DNA of 64,000 nt, taken from contig CBDCYT010000015.1 of assembly GCA_965224325.1 (NCBI GenBank), positions 124,001 to 188,000 of the forward strand, given 5' to 3'. Under the pieces are notes generated by a model, which saw only the letters and a program-made list of their open reading frames with translations, ran no database searches and was not told the DNA's origin. Positions 17,476-26,224 of the stretch are shown piece after piece (position 1 is the stretch's first letter; each line of letters begins with the position of its first letter). A program made the translations under genes and the position numbers. Source of the stretch: CBDCMJ01 sp965224325. GTDB taxonomy: Bacteria > Chloroflexota > Dehalococcoidia > Lucifugimonadales > UBA3495.

Positions 17476-17699
17476 TTCAGTCATGAGTCTCGGGGGTTTG
17501 GTCTAAACGCCGTCGTAGACGGTTTATCCTTATCTGGTGGCGCGGCCAATAAGGGTATGGTACCATACCGGCAGCGGCGGGCGATCCGTAAACACCGGCT
17601 CAAGGGTCCTGTAAGTATTGCAAAAGATAGTCCGGCAAACTCGCCACCGGAGGGAATTACGGTCCGTCCTGAGCCTGTCCCGGGACGGCGAATCACGGG

Positions 17700-17795
17700 T
17701 CATACTATTTCAAGATAGTTACCGAAGCTAACTCGGAGTGGCTGCCCTCCTGAGTGGATAACGGGTGATGCGGTTTCGAGATAGTTGCTGACGGG
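17700..17795. repeat. Degenerate copies of a MITE family B end
   Basis: Two stretches resemble the right terminus of MITE family B, which reads GTTTTGAGATAGTTTC: TATTTCAAGATAGTTAC near 17704-17720 and GGTTTCGAGATAGTTGC near 17772-17788. Both are in the same orientation. They lie in the ccmD-ccmE gap, which otherwise holds nothing. They are probably eroded insertions. Confidence 0.4.
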
Positions 17796-17809
17796 AGCGG
17801 TACGGGGAA

Positions 17810-18295
17810 TTGGAAGAAGCAGAACTCCACCAGGGAAACCTTCTACACAGAGAAGAAAGTAGCGGGCGGAACAACCGGACCCGGCTGATCGTCCTCGTCG
17901 TGGTGGTCGGGTTGGCCCTGGGATACATGGTGTACGCGGCTTTCCCAGGCAATGCTCTCTTTTTCTTGAGCGTTGGAGAGTTCTTTGAAAAGGAGGAGAT
18001 GCAGGACGGGCGAATCCTCCGGGTGGCTGGCACGCTGGTAGACGGCTCATTTCACCGCGAAGATGGTTCCACATTATCCCGGTTCCAATTGACCGACAAG
18101 GATGGGGGGGTCTCGGTACAGTATCTCCCGGCTAGTTACGTCGGAGTGCTGCCCGACTTGTTTTTTGATCCCCATTCAGAGATTATTCTTCAGGGAAGCT
18201 ACGGGTCTGAACAGGTGTTTGAGGCGGACACTATCCTGGTTAAGTGCCCTTCCAAATATCAGTCCCTGGAAGAAGAACTGCAACAGTCCAGCTAA
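17810..18295 (+). CDS. ccmE: Heme chaperone CcmE, cysteine (CxxxY) type
   Basis: 161 aa: a charged N-terminus, one membrane span (about 26-44), then the OB-fold heme-chaperone domain with GRILRVAGTLVDGSF, LPDLFFD, and EADTILVKCPSKY. In most bacteria the covalent heme ligand is His in an HxxxY motif. Here the position is Cys146 with Tyr150, the CxxxY form known from Desulfovibrio and some archaea, often called system I*. The start is uncertain: TTG 17810 is used and there is no clear ribosome-binding site. It is separated from ccmD by 334 bp of repeat-scarred DNA. ccmF, ccmG and ccmH are not in the window. Confidence 0.9.
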   Translation: MEEAELHQGNLLHREESSGRNNRTRLIVLVVVVGLALGYMVYAAFPGNALFFLSVGEFFEKEEMQDGRILRVAGTLVDGSFHREDGSTLSRFQLTDKDGGVSVQYLPASYVGVLPDLFFDPHSEIILQGSYGSEQVFEADTILVKCPSKYQSLEEELQQSS

Positions 18296-18359
18296 CCCTT
18301 AGGTTGGCAAGGCTTCCCTTCTGCTTGCTGGCGGCCCCTATCCCGCTGGGCTAAAATTA

Positions 18360-18387
18360 AATCCCCCGTTCATTTGAACGGGGGATT
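18360..18387. terminator. Bidirectional terminator between ccmE and korB
   Basis: A perfect 13-bp inverted repeat (AATCCCCCGTTCA / TGAACGGGGGATT) with a 2-nt centre lies between two convergent genes. Read leftward it is followed by ATTTAATTTTA, a good U-tract for the korAB transcript. Read rightward the tract is weak. Confidence 0.8.
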
Positions 18388-18432
18388 GATTCACGCGAGT
18401 TATTAGGATTACTGGCAGGCGCGGCGGGTCAG

Positions 18433-19299
18433 TTAGAACTCGAACGCGGCCATCAAGGATTCCACAGTCCTGGGCCTGGCCTTTTCCCACATCTGCTCCA
18501 GCCGCTGGTCTAAAGACGGCCTGCTTTCGTCATTGTATATCACCCCTACGGGCACTCCCCCTTGTTGGAGAAGACGGTGCGCCGACTCACTGTCTGAACT
18601 GTCGTGGTCGTCGGGGACAGCCCACAGCGTCGGATCTATCCCTTTCTTCGGGTCCCCCTTGAGCTCTTCGAAGGTATCGTTGTAGGTGGTGCACGGAGAT
18701 TGGACGTGGATGACGGCGAACCCGGAATGTTCCATCCCCTGCTTGATGAGATTAGCCAAAGGACGGGCTTGGCTGGAAAATCCGGAAGCGATGAATGAAA
18801 CACCCATGGTGAGATATAGTTCAAGCGGATTGATCTGCGCTTCAAGCTTGCCGTAGGGGGTGGAAGAGGTTATCTCCCCCAACTTGGTGGTCGGCGAGCT
18901 TTGGCCCTTGGTCAGCCCGTAAACACCGTTGTCCATGATAACAGCGCATATGTTTAGGTTCCGCGAGGCCTGCGGGCCAATGTGCTCGGCTCCAATGCTT
19001 AGGAAGTCGCCGTCACCGGCCACGACCACTACGTTCAACTCCGGCCGGGCCATCTTTACCCCCATGGCGATAGGTAGAGACCGGCCATGAATGCCATGGA
19101 ACCCGTAGGGCTGCTCCCCTTCCAACAGATGGACCAGGTTGCCTGAGCAACCGATTCCGGCCACCACCACGTTGTTTTCGATGGGCAGTCCGGTGCCCTC
19201 CAGCCGGTCGATCATGGCAAATTCCAACGCTCGGCGAACACCGAAGTCTCCGCAGCCTGGGCACCATTTGAAATCGTACTCGGGGTTCTTCTTGCTCAT
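18433..19299 (-). CDS. korB: 2-oxoacid:ferredoxin oxidoreductase, beta subunit
   Basis: 288 aa. This is the thiamine-diphosphate and [4Fe-4S] subunit: WCPGCGDFG near the N-terminus supplies two cluster cysteines, GIGCSG a third, and VVAGDGDFLSIG the ThDP/Mg motif. With the alpha subunit it converts a 2-oxoacid plus CoA to acyl-CoA, reducing ferredoxin. Pairing with a fused gamma-alpha subunit suggests 2-oxoglutarate as substrate. The start codon overlaps the korA stop by 4 nt (ATGA), showing translational coupling. A terminator lies just downstream. Confidence 0.92.
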   Translation of the reverse strand: MSKKNPEYDFKWCPGCGDFGVRRALEFAMIDRLEGTGLPIENNVVVAGIGCSGNLVHLLEGEQPYGFHGIHGRSLPIAMGVKMARPELNVVVVAGDGDFLSIGAEHIGPQASRNLNICAVIMDNGVYGLTKGQSSPTTKLGEITSSTPYGKLEAQINPLELYLTMGVSFIASGFSSQARPLANLIKQGMEHSGFAVIHVQSPCTTYNDTFEELKGDPKKGIDPTLWAVPDDHDSSDSESAHRLLQQGGVPVGVIYNDESRPSLDQRLEQMWEKARPRTVESLMAAFEF

Positions 19300-21011
19300 A
19301 CCTTCGCGGTCTCCTTGCGAGCGGAATTAGCCAGTTCTCTAACCCGGTCCACCACGTCCCGCACCTTGAATGGGAGACCGGTGTATTGGGTGATCGCCTG
19401 GGCTTTCACACCAAGGGAACGAAGGATGCTGGCGAACTGTCCCTGATAGTTCAGTTCCGGCACTATCACCAGCTCTTTCTCTCTTAACTCTTCCAGCAAT
19501 TTAGGCGGCAGAGGGTTGAGCAGCATGGTGTAACGCCATCCTATGGGTTGCCCCTCCTGTCGCAGTATGTTGTACGCCTCCAGCGCCGGCCCCTTGGTAC
19601 TGCCCCAAGGCATGAGGACGACGGGCTCCTCAGCTTGCTCACGTTCGTACTCGTCTTCCTCTAGCAGCTTCAACTTGCTGAAGCGCCGCTCGGTCATCTG
19701 GATGTGCCGGCTGGGCAGGTGAGTCGTGTCCCCCATGTCATCGTGTTCGCTGCCGTTGGCCACGTAGGCCCCCGGTGTGCCTGGGATGGACATGGGAGAA
19801 ATCTCAAACCCCGCGTACCTGCGGTAGCCGTTTTGGCCTCGGTATTCGGACCTTCGTTCGACCTCAACCTGGGCCAAGTCGGGTTTGGGTATGTTCTGGG
19901 CGCGGTCGGCCAGGGATATGTCGGACATCAAAATCACCGGGCCCTGATACCGCTCGGCCCAACTGATAGCCTTGGCTGCCCCGTAGAAGCACTCTGCCAC
20001 TGAGCCGACGGCTATAACCGGGAGCCTTACGTCACCGTGGGCGGGGAACATGCAGGCCATGAGGTCTGACTGTTCGGTCTTGGTGGGAAGGCCAGTGGCC
20101 GGTCCGCCTCGTTGCACGTCCACGACGACCAGAGGGATTTCGGCCATCCAGCCCAATCCCAAACCTTCGCTCATCAGCGACAACCCGGGACCGGCGGTAG
20201 CTGTCATAGCCTTCTTGCCGGCGAAGCCCGCTCCGAGAATCCCGGTTATTGATTCAATCTCAGAACTTACTTGAAAGGCGAATTTCCCCGGCCCCACCAG
20301 GTTTCGCTCCATGTAAACCAGCATCGTCGTGGCCGGAGATATAGGGTACCCGATGTAGAAATCGAGGCCGGCGGCCAGGGAGCCCAACGACATGGCCTCG
20401 TTGCCCTTCAGCATGAGTTGTACCCCTTCCGGAGGGCTAGGGGCGGCCAATTCTCCGAGGGAAGAACCCATTTCCCGCAAATGCTCTCTCCCCAGGGACA
20501 TAGCCTTGATGTTGGCGTCGATGATCTCTTGGTCTCCGCTCCGGCCGCGGCTGAAGCGTTTGGACACGAAATCGTCGAGATAGCGCTGGGGCATTCCAAA
20601 AAGGTGGGCCAAGGCACCGATCACCACCATGTTGGCGGCACGGACGTTACCCGTCGACCTGGCCAAGTCGTCTAGGGGCAACCCCATGGACTTGGAGTCA
20701 TCACTTAATTGAAATTCGCCGGAGTCATAGATTACGAAACCGGTGTCTCGAACTTCTTCACGGTGATTCTCGTAAGCTTCGCGGTTGAAGGCTACCAACA
20801 CGTCTACTTGGTCGCCTGCGCTCAGCACCGGCTCGACCGATATGCGAGACTGGGTCCAAACGGGCCCACCCATAATCTGGGAAGGAAACGTAGAGAAGGT
20901 GAGAGCGTGATAACCCACCTGGGTGGCTGCCTGAGCTAACAGTTCCGCAGCGGTGACAATGCCGCCGCCGCCTTCGGCGCCAAAGCGGACGACGAAATCA
21001 CGCATTTCCAT
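19296..21011 (-). CDS. korA: 2-oxoacid:ferredoxin oxidoreductase, fused gamma-alpha subunit
   Basis: 571 aa. The N-terminal gamma domain (FGAEGGGGIVTAAELLA; about 1-180) is fused to an alpha (PORN-type) domain beginning near GNEAMSLGSLAAG. ThDP-site motifs such as YPISPATTM, SSEIESITGILGAGFAG and TATAGPGLSLM are visible. This fusion is typical of KGOR-type enzymes used in an oxidative or reductive TCA cycle. ATG 21011 has GGGAGGT 6 nt upstream. It is transcribed leftward with korB from a promoter at 21302-21330. Confidence 0.92.
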   Translation of the reverse strand: MEMRDFVVRFGAEGGGGIVTAAELLAQAATQVGYHALTFSTFPSQIMGGPVWTQSRISVEPVLSAGDQVDVLVAFNREAYENHREEVRDTGFVIYDSGEFQLSDDSKSMGLPLDDLARSTGNVRAANMVVIGALAHLFGMPQRYLDDFVSKRFSRGRSGDQEIIDANIKAMSLGREHLREMGSSLGELAAPSPPEGVQLMLKGNEAMSLGSLAAGLDFYIGYPISPATTMLVYMERNLVGPGKFAFQVSSEIESITGILGAGFAGKKAMTATAGPGLSLMSEGLGLGWMAEIPLVVVDVQRGGPATGLPTKTEQSDLMACMFPAHGDVRLPVIAVGSVAECFYGAAKAISWAERYQGPVILMSDISLADRAQNIPKPDLAQVEVERRSEYRGQNGYRRYAGFEISPMSIPGTPGAYVANGSEHDDMGDTTHLPSRHIQMTERRFSKLKLLEEDEYEREQAEEPVVLMPWGSTKGPALEAYNILRQEGQPIGWRYTMLLNPLPPKLLEELREKELVIVPELNYQGQFASILRSLGVKAQAITQYTGLPFKVRDVVDRVRELANSARKETAKV

Positions 21012-21301
21012 CTAGGGACCTCCCGGCTGGATGATCATCCTAATAGTGGAGTGAAGTACCGGGCGCCACGCCGGAGTCGAGACGGCGGCCATGCCCGGTG
21101 GATAAAAAAGCGAATGGCCGGGAAAAAGGGAACGTTCGGGAAATAATGAGGCGACGCATTTTGGGGTCTTGGTCATTATGATTGTTGGGATTGGCCCTCA
21201 GGCGACCGGTTTGGGTCCCGGAATTCCCGCCGTCAGGGTCTTTCCAATACAGGAAATTCCCCATCGGTTACGCTCATCTGCCGCAAGAAAACAGCCTGTG
21301 A

Positions 21302-21330
21302 AATATATCATCCTGCTTCAACCATGTCAA
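21302..21330 (-). promoter_or_regulatory. Promoter of korAB
   Basis: Read on the minus strand: TTGACA (21330-21325), a 17-nt spacer, TATATT (21307-21302). The transcript would begin near 21295 and carry a leader of about 284 nt before korA. No riboswitch fold was recognised in the leader. Confidence 0.65.
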
Positions 21331-21618
21331 TTGAATTCGCTCCTTTCTTAACATGGCATAAACAAGGTAGGCCATGCTATTCCCGGTTTCGCAACGCCCG
21401 GATCGGGAGCCTGCCTGCAACGATCAAGAAGAAACATAGGAAATGTTAAGAGGGACGGCGCCGAGGTTGGGCGCCGGTCTATGGGCGGTCCTGTGTGGCA
21501 CTCTCACGTGGGCAATTGTATGCGCCGGGGGGCGCCGCCCGGGGCTTTGACGTAAGGCCAGCGAGTCAAGAGGTTTTGCGCAAGACGTTTTCAAGATGTA
21601 TTCATTGTAGCCGACGTG

Positions 21619-22473
21619 TTAGAAATTGGGACGAACCTGAATCTCCCGAAGCCTCTTTATCCGCTCGGCCATGGGAGGATGAGTGGAAAACAGGCTCGCC
21701 GCGGAATGGGCCTTTAACGGGTTAACAATAAACAGGTGAGATGCCCCCTCGGCCACCTTCATCGGCCGGATGCGGCTGCCTTGCTCCAACTTCTCAAGGG
21801 CGCTGGCCAGGGCGTACGGGTTGCCCGAGGTATGCGCTCCGGTGGCGTCAGCCTGAAACTCGCGCGTACGGGAAATGGCAGCTCGGACGAGGGCTGCGGC
21901 TAGCGGCATTACGATAGCTATGACGAGCAGTCCCACGATGCTCCCGCCGCGGTCTCTGCCTCCTCCCATTCCACCGAATATGGCCGACATCTGGGCCATG
22001 AACGCCAGCATTGAAATGGCGCCGGCCACGGTGGCCACCACGGCCATAATCAACGTGTCCCTGTTGCCCACGTGCGCCATCTCGTGGGCCATCACCGCTC
22101 CCAGCTCTTCCCGGCTCAGGATGCGGCGTATCCCGGTAGTCGCGGCTACCGTAGCGTGCTGTGGATTTCGCCCCGTGGCAAACGCGTTTGGTGAGTCGGA
22201 CTGGATTTCGTATACCTTGGGCATGGGCAAGCCTGCTAACCTGGCCTGCTCCGCTACGATGTCATAAAGCTCCGGGTCCTGGTCTTCGCTCACCGGATGA
22301 GCGTGGGCCATCTTCAAAGCTATCTTGTCGCTGGACCAGTAGGCGAACACGTTCATGGCCAGGGCAATAATCAATGCAAGAATGAGTCCCTCAATCCCGC
22401 CGAGGCCGACCCCTATTAGCAATAGGAAGCTGGATAGCACCATCAATAAGAAAAGTGTCTTCAGGTTATTCAT
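21619..22473 (-). CDS. htpX: Membrane zinc metalloprotease HtpX
   Basis: 284 aa. Two N-terminal membrane spans come first, then the M48 catalytic domain with HEMAH (zinc ligands and catalytic Glu), two further hydrophobic spans, REFQADATGA with the third ligand, and a C-terminal STHPPMAERIKRL. It is a membrane protein quality-control protease. Length and layout match HtpX. ATG 22473; the ribosome-binding site is poor. Nothing adjoins it as an operon. Confidence 0.95.
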   Translation of the reverse strand: MNNLKTLFLLMVLSSFLLLIGVGLGGIEGLILALIIALAMNVFAYWSSDKIALKMAHAHPVSEDQDPELYDIVAEQARLAGLPMPKVYEIQSDSPNAFATGRNPQHATVAATTGIRRILSREELGAVMAHEMAHVGNRDTLIMAVVATVAGAISMLAFMAQMSAIFGGMGGGRDRGGSIVGLLVIAIVMPLAAALVRAAISRTREFQADATGAHTSGNPYALASALEKLEQGSRIRPMKVAEGASHLFIVNPLKAHSAASLFSTHPPMAERIKRLREIQVRPNF

Positions 22474-22720
22474 CTGGTCCGGTACTCTCCGTAAATCCAG
22501 TATTCTTTCAAATTCACTGTTACGACAGGCCGGCTATGATCAGTCTTTGCCAGCAAGGGAAAAGGCAGGGAGCGCCCCGGAAGCAAGCCGACCACGGGGG
22601 CCACACAACGGGGACTTGGTTTGCGCGAGTGTTCTCAGGTCCGCAACGGCCGCACACTTTTATATGAGGGGCTCCGTCTAACTTACCTTGTGAATAGGTT
22701 TACCATGGCCGCCGATCACA

Positions 22721-22756
22721 GCGGCCATGGCTCCATATGCGGCCATGGCTCCATAT
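22721..22756. repeat. Perfect 18-bp tandem duplication
   Basis: GCGGCCATGGCTCCATAT occurs twice head to tail (22721-22738, 22739-22756) in the gap upstream of etfB. Each unit contains the CCATGG palindrome. Confidence 0.8.
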
Positions 22757-22810
22757 GAGGTAGAATCAATTATAGCATCCGTAGGTTGTGGTGTGCGTAG
22801 CCGACCCGAC

Positions 22811-22864
22811 GCAGAGAGGTCTACCAGGGGTCTATGAGCAGAGAGGTCTACCAGGGGTCTATGA
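22811..22864. repeat. Perfect 27-bp tandem duplication
   Basis: A 27-bp unit starting GCAGAGAGGTCTACC and ending GTCTATGA is repeated exactly (22811-22837 and 22838-22864). Together with the 18-bp duplication nearby it marks the htpX-etfB gap (22474-23108) as a site of recent replication slippage. No gene was seen in that gap. Confidence 0.85.
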
Positions 22865-23033
22865 ATAGTAAATGCCGGAGCACACTTCCCCTCACCCTGG
22901 TAGCCTGTCGAGGTCTGGTCGATGGTTCGCCACGCGTGTTCCGAAGAGGCCTGAGGATTCAGCAAATGCGGATTTCCGCCGCCAACTAGGCCAACTAAAA
23001 GACTCTGCGCGAAGCAGGCATGGGCGCCGTTCG

Positions 23034-23061
23034 TTGACACTTTACTGGGCTTAGTGATATG
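23034..23061 (+). promoter_or_regulatory. Possible promoter of etfB
   Basis: TTGACA at 23034-23039, then a weak -10 (GATATG at 23056-23061) after 16 nt. The distance to etfB, about 45 nt to the start codon, is reasonable. Confidence 0.4.
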
Positions 23062-23108
23062 TTTCACATAGTGCCGCCGGAGGCCCCGGGGCACAAGGAG
23101 AGATAGCG

Positions 23109-23909
23109 ATGGCGCTGAAAATCGCTGTGTTGGCCAAGCAAGTATTGGACCCGGAGATGCCTCTGGCGGCCTTCCGGGTTGATTCCGAGGCTAACAAGGT
23201 GGTTACGCCTCCCAACATTCCTCCCGTGGTAAATGGCTTCGATGAGAACGCCGTGGAAGCGGCGCTGCAAATCAAGGACGCCCAGGAAGCCAGCATCACC
23301 GTGATATCGTGTGGCGCGTCTTTCGCTTTGGACGTGATGAAAAAACCTCTGTCCATGGGCGCCGACGAACTGATACTACTTCAAGACGATGCCTTCGATA
23401 ATACCGTAGATAGCTTCTTCACCGCTCAGGTGCTGGCCGAGGCGATACGAAAGCTGGGAGGGTTTGACCTCATAATTTGCGGCCGTCAGGCGTCCGACTG
23501 GGATAACGCTCAAGTGCCCTTGGGCTTGGTGGAAATACTGGGCCTTTCCTGCATAGCCCTATGTAGGAAGGTGGAGGTCGGTGACGGCAAGGTGGTGGCG
23601 GAGTGTAACATTCCCGACGGCTATGAGGTGATTGAAGCTCCCCTTCCTGCTTTAGTTACAGTTAGCAACGAACTGGGCCAGCCCCGGTACCCTACCCTCA
23701 GGGGAATTATGGCGGCCACCCGCGTACGGCCGACGATATGGACGGCCAGTGACCTTGGATTGGACTCATCCCAACTGCAGCCCCGCCTGACCCTCCGCCG
23801 CCTGCTCGTGCCCGAGAGCGGTCAGGATTGCGAGTTCATCGAAGGCGACAACGAAGCCGACGCCGGGCGGCGCCTGGCTTTGAAACTTAGGGAAGACAAG
23901 CTTATTTAA
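23109..23909 (+). CDS. etfB: Electron transfer flavoprotein, beta subunit
   Basis: 266 aa. The N-terminal KIAVLAKQVLDPE, NGFDENAVEAALQIKD, the AMP/FAD-binding region DLIICGRQASDWDNAQVP, and PALVTVSNELGQPRYPTLRGIM are characteristic of EtfB. With EtfA it carries electrons from acyl-CoA and related dehydrogenases to the quinone pool. AAGGAGAG lies 7 nt upstream of ATG 23109. etfA follows after 107 bp. Confidence 0.95.
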   Translation: MALKIAVLAKQVLDPEMPLAAFRVDSEANKVVTPPNIPPVVNGFDENAVEAALQIKDAQEASITVISCGASFALDVMKKPLSMGADELILLQDDAFDNTVDSFFTAQVLAEAIRKLGGFDLIICGRQASDWDNAQVPLGLVEILGLSCIALCRKVEVGDGKVVAECNIPDGYEVIEAPLPALVTVSNELGQPRYPTLRGIMAATRVRPTIWTASDLGLDSSQLQPRLTLRRLLVPESGQDCEFIEGDNEADAGRRLALKLREDKLI

Positions 23910-24016
23910 GCCACTTTCCGCGCCGGGCCATTTCTTGTAATTTAATACCGGCGGCCTGGGATGCCGCTCATGGTTGATAAGCTATTTCCATCTGGGTTCG
24001 CTCCGAGGAGGCCGAG

Positions 24017-25015
24017 ATGCCAGAGGCGAAGGGAGTATTAGTCCTGGGGGAGCCGGCGGCCGGGGAATTGGCTCCGGTCTCTCAGGAATTGCTGGCCGCG
24101 GGCCGCAAGGTGGCCGACGACATGGGAGAAGAGCTGTCCATTGGCCTGTTGGGCGCCAGGGTTGAAGGGGGGGCGCAACAGGCCATCGCTAGCGGGGCGG
24201 ACGTAGTGTTCGCAGTTACTCACCCGCTCCTGGAGCAGTATCAAGTAGACCTCCACCTGTCGGCCCTTGAGTCCCTGTGCCGGGAAACCAGTCCCAACGT
24301 CGTCCTCATCGCCCGCACTGAAGCCGGAAGGGAACTGGCCCCTCGCCTCGCCTTCCGCTTGGGAGTTGGACTCGCCCAGGACTGTTTGGAGGTCTCCATA
24401 GACAGCTCAACGGGTCGGCTACTGGCTAATCGGCCGGTATACGGCGGCAACGCAGTTGCGGTGGTTAGCTGTGACTACACTCCGCAAATAGCGGCCGTCC
24501 GGCCCAAAGCCTACGAGCCTCTGGAACCGGACACCGGCCGCCAAGGCCAGATGGTGTCCTTCCCAGTGGACCTTGACGGTTCTCAGGTCAGAAGCAATGT
24601 ATTGCAGCGGGTGGAAGAGGAGTCGACCGGCGTCAAGCTCGAGGATGCCAGGGTAGTGGTTTCAGGAGGCCGAGGACTGGGCGGCCCGGAGCCCTTTCAG
24701 GCTCTGGAAGACTTGGCCAAAGTCTTGGGTGGCGCGGTGGGAGCCTCTCGCGCCGCCGTGGACTCGGGCTGGGTTCCCGCCCACTACCAGGTTGGGCTTA
24801 CCGGCAAGACCATAACCCCGGACCTGTACATTACCGTGGCCATCTCCGGGGCGAGTCAACACATGGCGGGGTGCTCCGGGGCCAAGGTGATCATTGCGAT
24901 TAACAAGGATTCTGAAGCCAATATCTTCAAAGAGGCCCGGTACGGGGTAGTGGGAGACTGGAATAAGGTGATGCCCGCCTTCACAGAAGCGGTGCGGGAG
25001 CTAACCCAAAGCTGA
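24017..25015 (+). CDS. etfA: Electron transfer flavoprotein, alpha subunit
   Basis: 332 aa. The N-terminal domain is variable. The C-terminal FAD domain is typical: ARVVVSGGRGLGGPEPF, GASRAAVDSGWVP, QVGLTGKTITPDLYITVAISGASQH and INKDSEANIF. It is a partner of EtfB. ATG 24017 follows GAGGCCGAG. A 107-bp gap separates it from etfB; co-transcription is likely. Confidence 0.95.
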   Translation: MPEAKGVLVLGEPAAGELAPVSQELLAAGRKVADDMGEELSIGLLGARVEGGAQQAIASGADVVFAVTHPLLEQYQVDLHLSALESLCRETSPNVVLIARTEAGRELAPRLAFRLGVGLAQDCLEVSIDSSTGRLLANRPVYGGNAVAVVSCDYTPQIAAVRPKAYEPLEPDTGRQGQMVSFPVDLDGSQVRSNVLQRVEEESTGVKLEDARVVVSGGRGLGGPEPFQALEDLAKVLGGAVGASRAAVDSGWVPAHYQVGLTGKTITPDLYITVAISGASQHMAGCSGAKVIIAINKDSEANIFKEARYGVVGDWNKVMPAFTEAVRELTQS

Positions 25016-25071
25016 GAAGCTGACCAACGGAGCCGGGAGTCCTGTAACTGGCCATAGCAGCAAGCTTAGGG

Positions 25072-25257
25072 TCAGCCGTTGGGGGCGATGATGATGGGAA
25101 GGGGCTCGACGCTGTCCAATCCAGGCGGGTTTATCCCGTCCATGGCTTCCAACAACGCATTAAGGCTGTACATGACTTCCGTCAACTCCGGCTCTTCGAT
25201 CTCCAGCCCCACCGCATGTCCCAACGCGCGTATCTCATCCCTGGCAAGGTCCGCCAT
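25072..25257 (-). CDS. GatC-like small protein
   Basis: 61 aa. It shows a helical GatC-type pattern (LARDEIRALGHAVGLEI, ELTEVMYSLNALLEAMDGI) ending LDSVEPLPII, like the C subunit of glutamyl-tRNA(Gln)/aspartyl-tRNA(Asn) amidotransferase but shorter than the usual length of about 95. No gatA or gatB is nearby. Similar short GatC-like proteins accompany amidases, so it may serve an unlinked amidase. GTG or TTG alternatives are not needed: ATG 25257 has GGAGG 6 nt upstream. It is convergent with etfA. Confidence 0.6.
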   Translation of the reverse strand: MADLARDEIRALGHAVGLEIEEPELTEVMYSLNALLEAMDGINPPGLDSVEPLPIIIAPNG

Positions 25258-25398
25258 TTCAGCCTCCGTCCCGGTTGGGTTGTGCTAATATACCGTGTGG
25301 TGCAGCGGGGTAACCCCCTCCAACGTGCATGAACCGTCGACGTAGCCCTGAGCAACGCAAGGGACGTCCACAAGCTGATGGGAGCCGAGTCCTAAATA

Positions 25399-25719
25399 AT
25401 GTCCACTCAACCGAATGCACTGGGAAATACTTCTATCGACCTGGGCCTAGAGTCCTCATTCACCAAGTTCCCGGTTGAGGTGCTTTTGGATGGTGAATCA
25501 TTCTACCTGGCTCACGGAAGAAGAGGCTATCTGCTTCTGTCGAGAGTGTGTCCCCATCAGGGCGCTGAGGTGACGGACCAGGGACAAGCATTTGCTTGCC
25601 CGGACCACGGGTGGCGCTTCGAACACACACAAGGAGAATGCATCAACGGCCCGCTGGCCCGAATGTTCTCTTATCCTGTGACCGTTCAAGATGGGCGGTT
25701 AGTGGTGGAAATGGCTTGA
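25399..25719 (+). CDS. Rieske-type [2Fe-2S] ferredoxin
   Basis: 106 aa. The two Rieske boxes are CPHQG (C51, H53) and CPDHGW (C67, H70), which supply the four cluster ligands. There is no membrane anchor, so it is a soluble ferredoxin like those serving oxygenases or nitrite reductase-type systems. No oxygenase large subunit is adjacent. It starts at ATG 25399; no strong ribosome-binding site was seen. Confidence 0.9.
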   Translation: MSTQPNALGNTSIDLGLESSFTKFPVEVLLDGESFYLAHGRRGYLLLSRVCPHQGAEVTDQGQAFACPDHGWRFEHTQGECINGPLARMFSYPVTVQDGRLVVEMA

Positions 25720-25734
25720 GGAATCACCGGGCGC

Positions 25735-26112
25735 CTAATAGGTTTTTATCTCCAGCACGTGGCCGCTGGGGTCCTTGAAATATACTGCTTTACCGACCCC
25801 TTTGGCGCCCTGAGTCATTCCCGGACCCTTCATGTTTTCCTGCCCGGAGGGACTGTCTCCGTAGGGTATGCCAGAGGCTCGGATGTTGGAGAAAGCGGTC
25901 TCGAACTCCTCTGACTCCATTGCAAAGGCATAATGAATGCTGCGGACATCGTCCGCTTCCCTAAAGTCCAGGGTAAAATCGTCATTAACCTTGACCGCCA
26001 AAAACGGTCCTACCTCCCCTAGGTCAGCGAAGCCGAAGATCCTGGTATAGAATTCCACCGCCTCCTGGCGATCGCGCACCGGCACTATGGTGTGATCGAG
26101 CACCGTGGCCAT
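25735..26112 (-). CDS. VOC-superfamily (glyoxalase-like) protein
   Basis: 125 aa with one vicinal-oxygen-chelate fold: LDHTIVPVRD at the N-terminus (first metal His), FYTRIFGF, SIHYAFAM, and C-terminal VYFKDPSGHVLEI with the Glu ligand. It could be a dioxygenase, a glyoxalase or a resistance protein; the substrate is unknown. The start at ATG 26112 overlaps the left edge of decayed transposase DNA. It is convergent with the Rieske gene. Confidence 0.85.
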   Translation of the reverse strand: MATVLDHTIVPVRDRQEAVEFYTRIFGFADLGEVGPFLAVKVNDDFTLDFREADDVRSIHYAFAMESEEFETAFSNIRASGIPYGDSPSGQENMKGPGMTQGAKGVGKAVYFKDPSGHVLEIKTY

Positions 26113-26224
26113 AATTCCCCCTGCCGCTACAGATTACCTGGTGGTCCGTTCCAGAGATTATGAGGCCAGTGGGGCCTATCTTTTCGCACTTTATTTGCCG
26201 TGTGCAAGAATGTCAATCAGCCGC

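Noticed and set aside
17287..18295. Possible frameshifted single ccmD-ccmE gene
   Set aside because: Both have separate membrane segments and family layouts, and the gap contains stops and repeat remnants.
22721..22864. Possible CRISPR array
   Set aside because: Direct repeats here, at 27751-27980 and at 56656-56775 are tandem without unique spacers, and no cas gene is present.
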